From Actinoplanes liguriensis (lineage in GTDB: Bacteria; Actinomycetota; Actinomycetes; Mycobacteriales; Micromonosporaceae), in assembly GCA_000715855.1 (NCBI GenBank), contig KL571211.1, positions 33,070-46,688 on the forward strand: 13,619 bases of DNA. Reading direction: 5' to 3'. Of the stretch, positions 1-8,392 are shown piece by piece (position 1 is the first letter of the stretch; each line of letters begins with the position of its first letter). The notes under the pieces are model-generated. The model did no database searches and was not told the origin of the DNA. It was given only the letters and a program-made list of their open reading frames with translations. The position numbers and the translations under genes were made by a program.

Positions 1-17
1 ATGTGTATAAGAGACAG
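1..17. other. Tn5/Nextera mosaic-end adapter remnant
   Basis: The first 17 bases, ATGTGTATAAGAGACAG, match the last 17 bases of the 19-bp hyperactive Tn5 mosaic end used in Nextera tagmentation libraries. This is untrimmed library adapter, not genomic DNA. It supplies the apparent GTG start at base 3 and the first five residues of the reading frame (MYKRQ), which are therefore artificial. Genomic sequence starts at about base 18, and the adjoining gene is truncated at its 5' end. Confidence 0.95.
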
Positions 18-3000
18 GAGGAGGGGTGGCGGGAGCATCTGGGGTGGTATGAGGGCTTCACGCCCTACGGGCATCAGGCGGCGGCCTTTGCTCGGCTGTC
101 GTCCCTAGGGGGGCGGCGGCCGCAACCGACGCTTGTCACGACAGGGACCGGGTCGGGTAAGACTGAGGCGTTTCTCTACCCGATTCTTGATCATGTGCGC
201 CGCGCTCGGCTGGAAGGTGTCACCGGCACCAAGGCGCTGATTCTCTACCCGATGAATGCGCTCGCCAACGACCAGGCGAAACGTCTCTCCGACATGCTCA
301 CCAGCCACCCCGAGCTGGCGTCGATCACCGCCGCGATCTACACCGGTGAGAAGGGCGCGCCGCGGACCATGGTCAGCAAGGACGGGCTGATCACTGACCG
401 GGGCATCATCCGTGACTCCGCGCCGGACATCTTGCTGACCAACTACAAGATGCTCGACCAACTGCTGCTGCGGCATGAGGATCAGAACCTGTGGCGGCAG
501 TCCGCGACGAGTCTTCAGTACCTGGTGCTGGACGAGTTCCACACCTACGACGGCGCGCAGGGCACCGATGTCGCCATGCTGCTGCGCCGGCTCGGGCTGG
601 CGTTGAAGAGCCACTGGCGTGACGACGACCCGGCTCTGACCGGCGCGGATCGGGAGCGGCCGCTCGGGCGGATCACCCCGGTCGCCACCTCGGCGACGCT
701 GGGGGACAAGGGCGATCCTGGCGTGATGCTGGAGTTCGCGGAGACTGTCTTCGGGGAGTCGTTCCCGGCTGACGCGGTCGTCACCGAATCTCGGCAGGAT
801 CTCGAAGAGTGGGTGGGCGACGCGGATGCCGTGGTCGCGGCCGCGGAGTGCACCCTTCCCGACGTTTTCCACGTCGCGGACGTCTGCGAGCGCGTCCGGG
901 CGCTCGGCTCAGACCCAGATGGTGCGCGCTTAGCCCGTACCGTAATCAATTGGCTTTGGGTAGGCGCTGAAAGCGCCTTGGACGCCGCCGGACCAGAACT
1001 GTTGCTGGCATTGGCCAAGGCGCACCCGCTGGTCCAGGAGCTGGCGTTCGAGACGCGGGACGCGGTCAGCATCGACGACCTGGTTCGTCGGATCGTGGGG
1101 CGGGACAGCCGGCGCACCACGTCGAGTGTTGCCGCGGGTGGCGTCGATGACGAATGGCGGCAGGCGATCTCGGCGATCGTCGCGATGCTCGGGCATGTCC
1201 GAGCCGTCGCCGGGCGTGACGCGCTCTCCGTCGACGTGCACATGTGGGTTCGGGAGCTGACCCGGATCGACCGGGCGGCCGATACGACGACCCGGTTCCG
1301 CTGGGGTGACGACGGTCCGCCGGTGGGTGGTGGGGACAGCGAGGACGTCCGTCCGTCGTTCCCGGCGATCTACTGCCGGCACTGTGGTCGCTCCGGCTGG
1401 GGTGTGGCGCTCGCGCCGGTCGGCAGCAGCCTGGCCGTCAACGACGAGGCGATCCGTCGCAATCACGCCACCCGGGAGGGACGTTTCCGGGCCCTGCTGT
1501 ACGCGCCGGCCGAGGCCGACTCGGCCTATCACAGCGACGTACGAATCGAGGGTCTGTCCTGGTTCTCGGTACGCGGCCGAGAACTGCTCAACGGTCCTCC
1601 GCCGGACGACGACCCGGACTTGCGGGACGGCTGGATCCTGCCGGTGCTCACCACCTCGGGCCGGGATGCCGACGAGGCCGCGCGGGACGACGCCTGCCCC
1701 TCGTGCGCGCAGGCCGATGGCATCCGCTTCCTGGGCAGCGCGATCGCGACCCTGCTGTCGGTGTCGCTGTCCACGCTGTTCGGGTCGGCCGCCCTGGACG
1801 TACGCGAGAAGAAGGCTCTGGTCTTCACCGACTCGGTGCAGGACGCCGCGCATCGCGCGGGTTTCGTGCAGGCCCGCTCGCACACGCTGACCCTGCGCGC
1901 CGCGCTGAACGCCGCCATCGCGCTCGGACCGATCACCATCGACCGGCTGGTGGACGAGGCGATCCGGCGGACCGAGACCGATCCTTTCCAGCGGTACCTG
2001 CTCCTCGCGCCGGACTGCGCCGATCGGGATTCGTTCAGCGCCTTCTGGAAATCACCGACCCTGCGCGATGAGACTCCGGTCGTTACTCGGGTGCGCAAGC
2101 GCCTGGCTCTCGACGTGGCCCTCGAATTCGGGCTCAACTCCCGCACGGGTCGCACGCTGGAGCTGACCGGCTCGGTCGCGGCCTGGGTCCAGGCCGGCAC
2201 GACGGCTCGCATGGCCGGTGCGGCCCGTACCGTGCTTCGCGGTTTCAGCATCCAGAACACCCTCGGCTCGGACAACGAGGAGCCGGACGACCGGGAGCTC
2301 GTGCAGTGGGTTCGCGGCGTGCTCGACCGGATGCGTGCGCAGGGAGCCATCGATCATCCCTGGTTCGACAAGTACCGGCAGGAGGACGGGAACCGGTGGT
2401 CGGTCTGGGGCGGCCGCCCCCGGGCCGACGGCATGCCGGCCTTCCCCCGCGGCCGGCCCGCGCCGGGATATCCGCGGGTCGGTGGAACCGCCGACCCGGT
2501 CCGCGACAGCAGCCTGGACGCGGTCACTTCGGCCCAGTCCTGGTATGCCCTGTGGACCTCGCGGGTGCTGCCGGTGAGCCCGACGGACGGCGGGCGGCTC
2601 GCCCGTCTGCTGCTCGACCGGCTGGCCAAGGACGGCGTGCTGACCGCGACCACCAGCCAGAGCGGGGCGACCGTCTTCGCCATCCCGGCCTCGGGCGTGG
2701 TGGTCTCCCCGATCCGGATCGAGGATCTGCGGGCCGGGCGGCACATGCTGACCTGCGACACCTGCCGGTCGCTGACGCCGGGCAGCGCCGCCGTCGTCGA
2801 CCAGCTCGAAGGCGCGCCCTGCCTGCTGGTCCGTTGCGGCGGGCGGCTGGCGCGCGAGAGGCTGGACGACAACTTCTACCGGCGGCTCTACTCGTCGTCG
2901 GAGTCGCGCCGGATCGTCGCCCGCGAGCACACCAGCCTGCTCGACGACGCGACCCGGTTGAAGTACGAAGAGGGTTTCAAGAGCGCGACGACCGAGCCGG

Positions 3001-4490
3001 ACGTTCCGAACGTCCTGGTCGCGACGCCGACCCTGGAGATGGGTATCGACATCGGAGACCTGTCGGCGGTGTTTCTCTCCTCGCTGCCCCGGACCGTCGC
3101 GTCCTACCTGCAGCGAGTCGGCCGCGCCGGCCGCCTCACCGGTAACGCGCTGAACCTCGCATATCTGACCGGACGTGGGGACCAGCTGCCCAAGCTGGGT
3201 GATCCGCTGTCGGTCATCAACGGTGAGGTCCGCCCGCCGGCCACCTACTTGCAGGCCGACGAGATCCTGCGCCGCCAGTACACGGCATCACTGGTCGACG
3301 GGATGGCCCGCGATCCGCTGCGCGCGCACCCGCGCAGCGCCGCGAAGGCGATCGGCGCCAGCGACCCGGACACGTTCCTCGGCCAGGTCATCGCAGCCGC
3401 CGAGGCGGGCGGTGACGAGTCGGTGCAGCGCTTCGCGGACTCGCTCGGCAGCCTGCCGTCCCAGATTGTTGAGGACCTTCAAACCTGGGTACGCCCGGTC
3501 GCCGGCGCGGGGACGAGCCTGTTCGCCGCGCACCTGCACGCGGCCAGTCGTCGCTGGCAGCTGACGGTGGAGACCCTGAAGCGCCGCGAAGCGGACATCG
3601 GCAAGGTGTTGCCCGAGCTGGAGGCAAAGAAGGAGTCGCCGGCCGCGACGGACGACGACCGCCGTGCCTGGCGGTCAGCGAAAGCTACCCTGTCGCTGAC
3701 CCGAGGTCAGCTGGCTCATCTGCGTGGCGAGTATTGGATCGGGGTCCTGGAGGAATACGGGCTGCTGCCCAACTACACGCTGCTCGACGACACGGTCACC
3801 CTCGACGTCGGGATCAGCTGGACCGACCCCGACACCAGCGAGTTCCGTAGTGAGCACGCCCAGTTCCAGCGCGGATCCGCGCAGGCGATCCGTGAGTTCG
3901 CCCCGGGCGCCACCTTCTACGCGCGCGGTTTCGAGATCGCGATCGACGCGATCGATCTGGGTATCGACGGCGAGTCGATCCGGCCGTGGGCCTTCTGCGA
4001 CGCTTGCGGATTTGCCGCGGATCTCGCCGCTTCCGGGCAGGAGGCAAAGATCGATGCCTGCCCGCGCTGCGGAAGCCCCGGAATCGCCGACACCGGTCAG
4101 CGGCTGGACGTGGTCGAGCTGACGCATGTCTCCGCCGAGGTCCGGCGCGACGAGGTGATGATCTCCGATCGGCGGGATCAGCGGGATCGCTTGTCCTTCC
4201 AGGTCGTCACGGCTGCCGACATCGCTCCGGCGAACATCGGGCGGCAGTGGTTCGTCGAGGGAACCGGGCTGGGCTGCACATACCTGCGGACGATGGACCT
4301 GCGGTGGATCAACATCGGGGTTTCGGGGCACGGCGCGTCCCGAATCATCTCGGCGGACGAGCGGGCCGGTGCGCTGTTCCGGGTGTGCAGCGGCTGCGGA
4401 AAGCTCGACACGGACTCGGGACGCAACCGGCCGCACGAACACCGGGCATGGTGCCGGTACCGGACGTCGGCCACCGAGAACACCACCCCG
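3..4490 (+). CDS. Giant DEAD/DEAH helicase of the DUF1998 class, N-terminal part (5' truncated, frameshifted at its end)
   Basis: This is the helicase half of one very large gene that continues in another frame from 4490. Residue numbers count from base 3; residues 1-5 are adapter-encoded. SF2 motifs are clear: Walker A TGTGSGKT (47-54), a DEFH box in the DEAH position (177-180), SAT (230-232), LVFTDS (606-611), VATPTLEMGIDIGD (1006-1019) and QRVGRAGR (1037-1044). The core is interrupted by a long insert between the two RecA lobes. Cysteine pairs fit zinc knuckles: 458/461 with 565/568, 918/921 with 940/945, 1332/1335 with 1353/1356, and 1462/1465 with 1484. ATP-driven nucleic-acid translocation in the cytosol is expected. 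Large helicases of this build include Druantia DruE, MrfA and relatives of DISARM and Dpd helicases; the size fits DruE best, but no Druantia partner gene is visible. The frame stays open to 5048, but the residues after 4490 are out-of-frame Arg/Cys-rich sequence and are not part of the protein. The true start is off the contig. Confidence 0.9.
4486..4490 (+). other. Frameshift site (one C missing in a C run)
   Basis: Before this point the helicase reads in frame +3 (…HRAWCRYRTSATENTTP). After it, the matching DUF1998 domain reads in frame +2 (VALSRTLRTQGLLVRLPHAI…). The local sequence is ACCACCCCGTGGCG. Adding one C gives ACC ACC CCC GTG GCG (TTPVA) and joins both frames smoothly. No canonical X XXY YYZ slippery heptamer is seen in frame. 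A one-base deletion in a homopolymer, either an assembly/read error or a true mutation, is the simplest reading. Confidence 0.88.
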
Positions 4491-6223
4491 TGGCGCTGTC
4501 GCGGACGTTGCGTACCCAGGGCCTGCTGGTGCGTCTTCCGCATGCGATCACCCTCGGCGACGATTTCGCGGTGCCCAGTCTGGGTGCTGCCCTGTTGCTG
4601 GGTCTGCGTGAGCAGATCGGTGGGCATCCGGATCACATCCGGATCGAGCACGTCGTCGACCCGACGCTCAGCGACGGCACCGACAATCATGAGGCGCTGC
4701 TGCTGCACGACGTGGTTCCCGGCGGGACCGGTTATCTGGCCGACCTCTCGTCGCCCGAGCGATTGCGTGATCTGCTGGTTCTTGCGTGGAAACGGGTCAC
4801 GGCATGCGAATGCCGGTACGAGGAACGCCTCGCATGCCACCGTTGCCTACTGCCCTTCGCGCCTTACTCGGGGATCAACCGAACATCAAGAGCTTCCGCG
4901 GTACGGCATCTCGCGCGCCTTCTGGGCCTGCCGGAGGATGCCGAGACCGAGGACGGCCCACCGTGGAGCGTCACCGAGATCCCGCCGAGTGAGGACCCGG
5001 AATCGCATCTGGAGCAGCGCTTCCGCAAGGTCATCGTCGAGCGGTTGAAAGCGGCCGGGGCGGCATTGACCGAGGTGCCCAAAGCCTGGGGTAATGCGCT
5101 GCGTTTCACGTTGCCCGGCACACACCGGCAGTGGACGCTCACGCCTCAGGTGAACCTGGAGAACTCGCGGCCGGACTTCGTCCTGGAAACCAATGACACC
5201 GCCGTTCCCACCGTCGCGATCTTCACTGATGGCCGGGCATTCCATGCGGTGTCGGCCAGGAACCGGCTCGCCGACGATGCGGAGAAGCGCGAGATCCTGC
5301 GTGGCACCGGGCGCATCGTTCTGGCGATCACAGCCCAGGACATCTCGGACGCCGAGCGCAAGGCGAGCAGCGATCCGGCCTGGTACTCGCCGACGACGGT
5401 CACGAAGCTGATCAAAATGCCGCAGTTCCTGACCACGCCGAGCGCGTATGAAGGGCTGCGATCCGGCCCGATCTCCTGGCTGCTCAACTGGGTGTCAGCC
5501 CCCAACCCTACGGAGATCGGCATCGTTGCGCGGGCCGTCCCGATGTTCTTCTCCGGCAAGCAATACCAGCACAAGTGCGCTGATGAGTTGTCGCTTGCGG
5601 CGGCCGGTCGTGCCGTATTGCTGTCCCAGGAGATGCCGCACGGTGATCGAGTCATCGTGGTCCGGCAGTTCGGTGCCTTTGCCCTGGTTGCCGAGCCGTC
5701 CAAGACCGGGGTCGAGGTCGCTCTTGTCCTTGACGACCGGGACAGCGTGCTCGACTCCGCACACGCGGACGCCTGGCGCTTGTGGCTGCAGTTGTCGAAC
5801 GCGCTCGCCCTTCGTGATTGGTCGACGGTCATCACCACGACCAGCCGTGTCGGTGCGCCTACCGTGATGAAGCCCGAGGAGACGCCGGGCGCCGCCACAC
5901 TGCCGACGGGTCTGGACTTCGCATGGACTTCCGCATTCGAGCTGGCCACACCGGGCACGGAACGAAATCTTGTACGGGAGTTGGCTGAACGCGGTGGCCT
6001 GGAGGCTCCCACCATCGGTGCTGAAGGGCCACAGGGCATTCCGCTGGACATCTCGTGGCCGAGCCGGCACGTCGCGGTAGCGCTTCATGACATGCCCGAC
6101 GAGGATCGTGACGAGCTGACCGCGTCCGGATGGCACGTGGTGAGGGCTGACCCGGACGCGGTCGTCGCGGCACTGTCTGCTCAGAAGAACAATGCGGGAA
6201 TCACTGACAGCGGGGAGCTGTGA
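4490..6223 (+). CDS. C-terminal part of the same gene: DUF1998 domain, Vsr-like nuclease domain and terminal accessory domain
   Basis: This is the continuation of the giant helicase in frame +2, numbered on from residue 1497; the whole visible protein is about 2,073 residues. Residues ~1505-1618 form the DUF1998 (MrfA zinc-binding) domain, containing HDVVPGGTGYL and four cysteines (1602, 1604, 1612, 1615). Residues ~1665-1775 look like a Vsr/DUF559-type PD-(D/E)XK nuclease: a glutamate in SHLEQRF (E1671), PDFVL (D1725), VAIFTDGRAFH (D1743, H1748), then a DDAEKREILR…GRIVLAIT stretch. About 190 less conserved residues follow. The last domain (DNA 5969-6184) resembles the end of the kinase encoded at 8393-9727. 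The apparent ATG-led frame starts earlier, at 3986, but its first ~170 codons are Arg-rich and out of frame with the real protein. The stop TGA overlaps the ATG of the next gene. The nuclease assignment is by motif only; the kinase-like tail is an inference. Confidence 0.87.
   Translation: MALSRTLRTQGLLVRLPHAITLGDDFAVPSLGAALLLGLREQIGGHPDHIRIEHVVDPTLSDGTDNHEALLLHDVVPGGTGYLADLSSPERLRDLLVLAWKRVTACECRYEERLACHRCLLPFAPYSGINRTSRASAVRHLARLLGLPEDAETEDGPPWSVTEIPPSEDPESHLEQRFRKVIVERLKAAGAALTEVPKAWGNALRFTLPGTHRQWTLTPQVNLENSRPDFVLETNDTAVPTVAIFTDGRAFHAVSARNRLADDAEKREILRGTGRIVLAITAQDISDAERKASSDPAWYSPTTVTKLIKMPQFLTTPSAYEGLRSGPISWLLNWVSAPNPTEIGIVARAVPMFFSGKQYQHKCADELSLAAAGRAVLLSQEMPHGDRVIVVRQFGAFALVAEPSKTGVEVALVLDDRDSVLDSAHADAWRLWLQLSNALALRDWSTVITTTSRVGAPTVMKPEETPGAATLPTGLDFAWTSAFELATPGTERNLVRELAERGGLEAPTIGAEGPQGIPLDISWPSRHVAVALHDMPDEDRDELTASGWHVVRADPDAVVAALSAQKNNAGITDSGEL
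5174..5245 (+). other. Core of the Vsr-like nuclease domain
   Basis: The encoded segment has PDFVL, then 13 residues later VAIFTDG and AFH. This matches the order in Vsr-type very short patch endonucleases, where an acidic PDF strand is followed by an IF-x-x-G-x-x-(W)H strand and turn. D1725, D1743 and H1748 (composite numbering) are candidate active-site residues. Fold assignment is an inference from the motif pattern. Confidence 0.6.
5969..6184 (+). other. Terminal accessory domain shared with the downstream kinase
   Basis: The last 72 codons before a short tail encode a domain beginning LVRELAERGG, with GIPLDISWPSRHVAVAL in the middle and TASGWHVV near the end. The kinase ends with LLRDLAVLDL, then AMAWPERKVAVL and HAAGWDARPV. 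The tryptophans of WP, the VAV triplet, the GW pair and a following Asp fall at the same offsets (30, 35-37, 54-55 and 61). The shape also recalls a degenerate restriction-endonuclease-like fold, but catalytic residues are not evident. Confidence 0.6.
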
Positions 6224-6225
6224 TG
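6211..6225 (+). promoter_or_regulatory. Overlapping stop/start with ribosome binding site (translational coupling)
   Basis: GGGGAG at 6212-6217 lies five bases before ATG 6223. The TGA stop of the giant helicase (6221-6223) shares its last base with that ATG. A GTG at 6220 is also in frame but sits too close to the Shine-Dalgarno sequence, so ATG 6223 is preferred. The overlap indicates one operon and coupled translation. Confidence 0.75.
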
Positions 6226-8355
6226 CCGACCATCATCATGACGAAGTGGCCCGTCAAGCTCGACGGCTCGGTCAGATCCAAAGCGATGTCCTTCCTGCAG
6301 AAGCTGTCTGCCGATGACACCACTCCAGGCCTGCACGTCGAGCCGATCAACAACGCGGTGGACCCGCGAGTTCGCACCGGACGGGTTGATCAGTTCTGGC
6401 GTGCCGTCATGTTCCGTCTGGAAGGTCAGGGCGAGAGCCATTACGTGATTCACGGCGTGTGGCCGCATGACGACGCCATCGCCGTGGCCGGCCGGATCCG
6501 TCTCAAGGTGAATCCGATCAACGGTCTGCCGCAGATCGAGGAGACGGCGGCAGCACCGGCGCCTGCGATTCCTCGACCGCAGACACCGAGCCCGGCAGAG
6601 CCTCTTCTCGTCCGGCTCGGCCGCACTCGTGAGGATCTGGTGGGACGCCTTGGTGTCCCCGAAGAGGTTGCTGATCAGGCGTTGGCGGCCGAGAACGACG
6701 ACGCCCTCCTCGAACTGGCCCAACAGCACGACGGATGGCTCGGCCTGCTCCTGGTCGACCTTGTCACCCCGGATTCCATCGACGAGATCGTCGAGCGGAT
6801 GCAGCTGCAGGCTCCGAAGCAGTCCGGAGACGACGACGCTGACCTGTTGCAGTCTCTGCGTCAGCCGGCGGCCCGGGCCCAGTTCGCATTCATCGAGGGC
6901 CAGGAAGAGCTGCGACGGGTCATCGAGGCGGACGACTTTCCCGCGTGGCGGATCTTCCTTCACCCGGAGCAGCGGCAGTATGTTGAGCGGCCGTACAGCG
7001 GTCCGTTCCGCCTGTCCGGAGGAGCAGGAACGGGCAAGACGGTGGTCCTGATCCACCGCGCACGGGCGTTGGCGAATTCGCAGAAGGACGCTCGAATCGT
7101 CCTGACCACCTTCACGACCAACCTGGCCGAGTCTCTACGCGACAACCTGGCGCTCCTCGACCCGACCGTCACTCACGCCACAACCGTGGGACAACCGGGT
7201 GTGTACGTGGCCGGCGTCGACGCCTTGGCCTCGTCCGTGATCAGGGCAGCCGGCGCCTCGATCGCTGATGCGGTGCAAGCCGTTCTGGGCGATGCACGAT
7301 CGGCGCCCACCACACGGACACCGACCACACGCTGGCGAGAGATCGTCGAATCGTCGGGGAGCACACTTCCGCCGGAGATCGCCAACGAGACGTTCCTCAG
7401 CACGGAGTACTCCCTTGTCGTTCTTCCGAACCGCGTCAAGAACGAGACCGAGTACCGCCGAGTACGTCGCCCGGGCCGCGGGGTCGCCCTCGATCGCGCC
7501 AAGCGTGACGCGGTCTGGGCACTGATCGCGGCGTACCGTGCGCAAAGCCGCCTCGACGGCACCCTCGATTTCGCGGAGGCCGCCGCGGTGGCGGCAGCGC
7601 ACCTCGGCTCCACCGGCGCCCAGGCGGACCACGTGCTCGTCGACGAGGGGCAGGACCTTTCGCCGACTCATTGGCAGATGCTTCGTGCCCTCGTCGCGGA
7701 AAGCCCGGACGATCTCTTCATCGCGGAGGATTCCCATCAGAGGATCTACGGCAATCGAGCCGTGCTGGGCCGATACGGCATCCGGATCGTCGGCCGTTCC
7801 CGGCGGCTCACGCTCAACTACCGGACAACCGCCCAAAACCTCCGGTATGCGATGACGATCCTCGACGGCGGCGATTATGTCGACCTCGAGGAGGGGGCAG
7901 AGTCAACCGGCTATCGGTCGGCGCGTTCCGGCCCGGAGCCGGTCGTGGAGAGCGCCGAATCGTTGATCGCCGAGCTCGATGCGATTGCGCGGATTGCCGA
8001 AGGTTGGAAGGAACAAGACACGAAGCCGGAGACTATCGCTGTACTGGTGCAGGACAAGTTCCAGCGCGAGCGGGTGGTCACTGCTCTCAACGAACGAGGC
8101 GTTTCCGCCCGGGCCGTCGATCGGGAAGCGCCTGGCAAGGACCGGGTGCTGGTCATGACAATGCACCGTGCGAAAGGTATGGAGTTCTCGAAGGTCGTGC
8201 TGGCCGGCGTCGGATTCCAATCGGCGGTGGAGAAGTCTCGCCTCAGCGGACTCGACGAGAGCGAGCGGCAGGATGCCGAGCTTCGGGCTCGTTCACTGGT
8301 CTATGTGGCAGCGACCCGCGCCCGTGATGAGCTTGCTGTGATCCAGCGGCCGTGA
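6223..8355 (+). CDS. UvrD/Rep-type SF1 helicase with an N-terminal RelE/ParE-like domain
   Basis: The protein has 710 residues. All main SF1 helicase motifs are visible: GGAGTGKT (266-273, K272), DEGQD as Walker B (474-478), a Q-containing EDSHQRIYG segment, LNYRTT (531-536), MTMHRAKGMEF (645-655) and YVAATRARDEL (694-704, arginine finger R699). It should translocate on single-stranded DNA or RNA using ATP, in the cytosol. Residues ~11-100 are not helicase. They show the RelE/ParE toxin pattern: pGLHVEPI (36-42), a RVDQFWRAVMF strand (54-64), and a HGVWPHDDA strand (78-85), as in toxin-fold domains found at the front of some UvrD-like proteins. Residues ~110-220 are a linker and helical region. 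The gene is coupled to the giant helicase upstream by a one-base overlap, so the two helicases are probably made together. Whether the RelE-like part is an active RNase or a binding module cannot be told from sequence. Confidence 0.88.
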   Translation: MPTIIMTKWPVKLDGSVRSKAMSFLQKLSADDTTPGLHVEPINNAVDPRVRTGRVDQFWRAVMFRLEGQGESHYVIHGVWPHDDAIAVAGRIRLKVNPINGLPQIEETAAAPAPAIPRPQTPSPAEPLLVRLGRTREDLVGRLGVPEEVADQALAAENDDALLELAQQHDGWLGLLLVDLVTPDSIDEIVERMQLQAPKQSGDDDADLLQSLRQPAARAQFAFIEGQEELRRVIEADDFPAWRIFLHPEQRQYVERPYSGPFRLSGGAGTGKTVVLIHRARALANSQKDARIVLTTFTTNLAESLRDNLALLDPTVTHATTVGQPGVYVAGVDALASSVIRAAGASIADAVQAVLGDARSAPTTRTPTTRWREIVESSGSTLPPEIANETFLSTEYSLVVLPNRVKNETEYRRVRRPGRGVALDRAKRDAVWALIAAYRAQSRLDGTLDFAEAAAVAAAHLGSTGAQADHVLVDEGQDLSPTHWQMLRALVAESPDDLFIAEDSHQRIYGNRAVLGRYGIRIVGRSRRLTLNYRTTAQNLRYAMTILDGGDYVDLEEGAESTGYRSARSGPEPVVESAESLIAELDAIARIAEGWKEQDTKPETIAVLVQDKFQRERVVTALNERGVSARAVDREAPGKDRVLVMTMHRAKGMEFSKVVLAGVGFQSAVEKSRLSGLDESERQDAELRARSLVYVAATRARDELAVIQRP
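6253..6522 (+). other. RelE/ParE-toxin-like N-terminal domain
   Basis: Codons 11-100 of the SF1 helicase encode a compact α/β domain. An N-terminal helical part (SKAMSFLQKLS) leads to GLHVEPI, followed by a DPRVRTGRVDQFWRAVMFRL stretch and a YVIHGVWPHDDAIAVA strand and helix. This order matches RelE/ParE-superfamily toxins, where arginines on the central strands contact RNA or a target protein. R51, R54 and R60 are candidates. No separate antitoxin gene is seen in the operon. Confidence 0.6.
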
Positions 8356-8360
8356 CAAAG

Positions 8361-8389
8361 GCGCGCAGCCGGATCATCCGGCTGCGTGC
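8361..8389. terminator. Bidirectional terminator between convergent genes
   Basis: CGCAGCCGGAT (8364-8374) is followed by one base and its exact reverse complement, ATCCGGCTGCG (8376-8386). Flanking bases 8361-8363 and 8387-8389 add two more pairs and a G-U pair. The dyad lies in the 37-base gap between the stops of two converging genes. There is no clear T-tract, so it may act as a strong hairpin in both directions rather than a classical intrinsic terminator. Confidence 0.7.
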
Positions 8390-8392
8390 TCC

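Noticed and set aside
930..1883. Long minus-strand open frames opposite the helicase gene
   Set aside because: High-GC shadow frames rich in Arg, Gly and Pro, with no recognisable motifs.
4480..4495. Programmed -1 ribosomal frameshift in the helicase gene
   Set aside because: No in-frame X XXY YYZ heptamer is present; a missing C in a homopolymer is simpler. It remains possible only if relatives conserve the site.
4491..5048. Continuation of the first open frame to 5048
   Set aside because: The residues are Arg/Cys/Ser-rich out-of-frame sequence; the conserved DUF1998 sequence continues in the other frame.
3..6223. Calling the locus a complete Druantia or DISARM system
   Set aside because: Only the DUF1998 helicase resembles those systems; none of their partner genes (methyltransferase, phospholipase D, DruA-D, DruH and so on) is visible, and the contig edge hides the upstream side.
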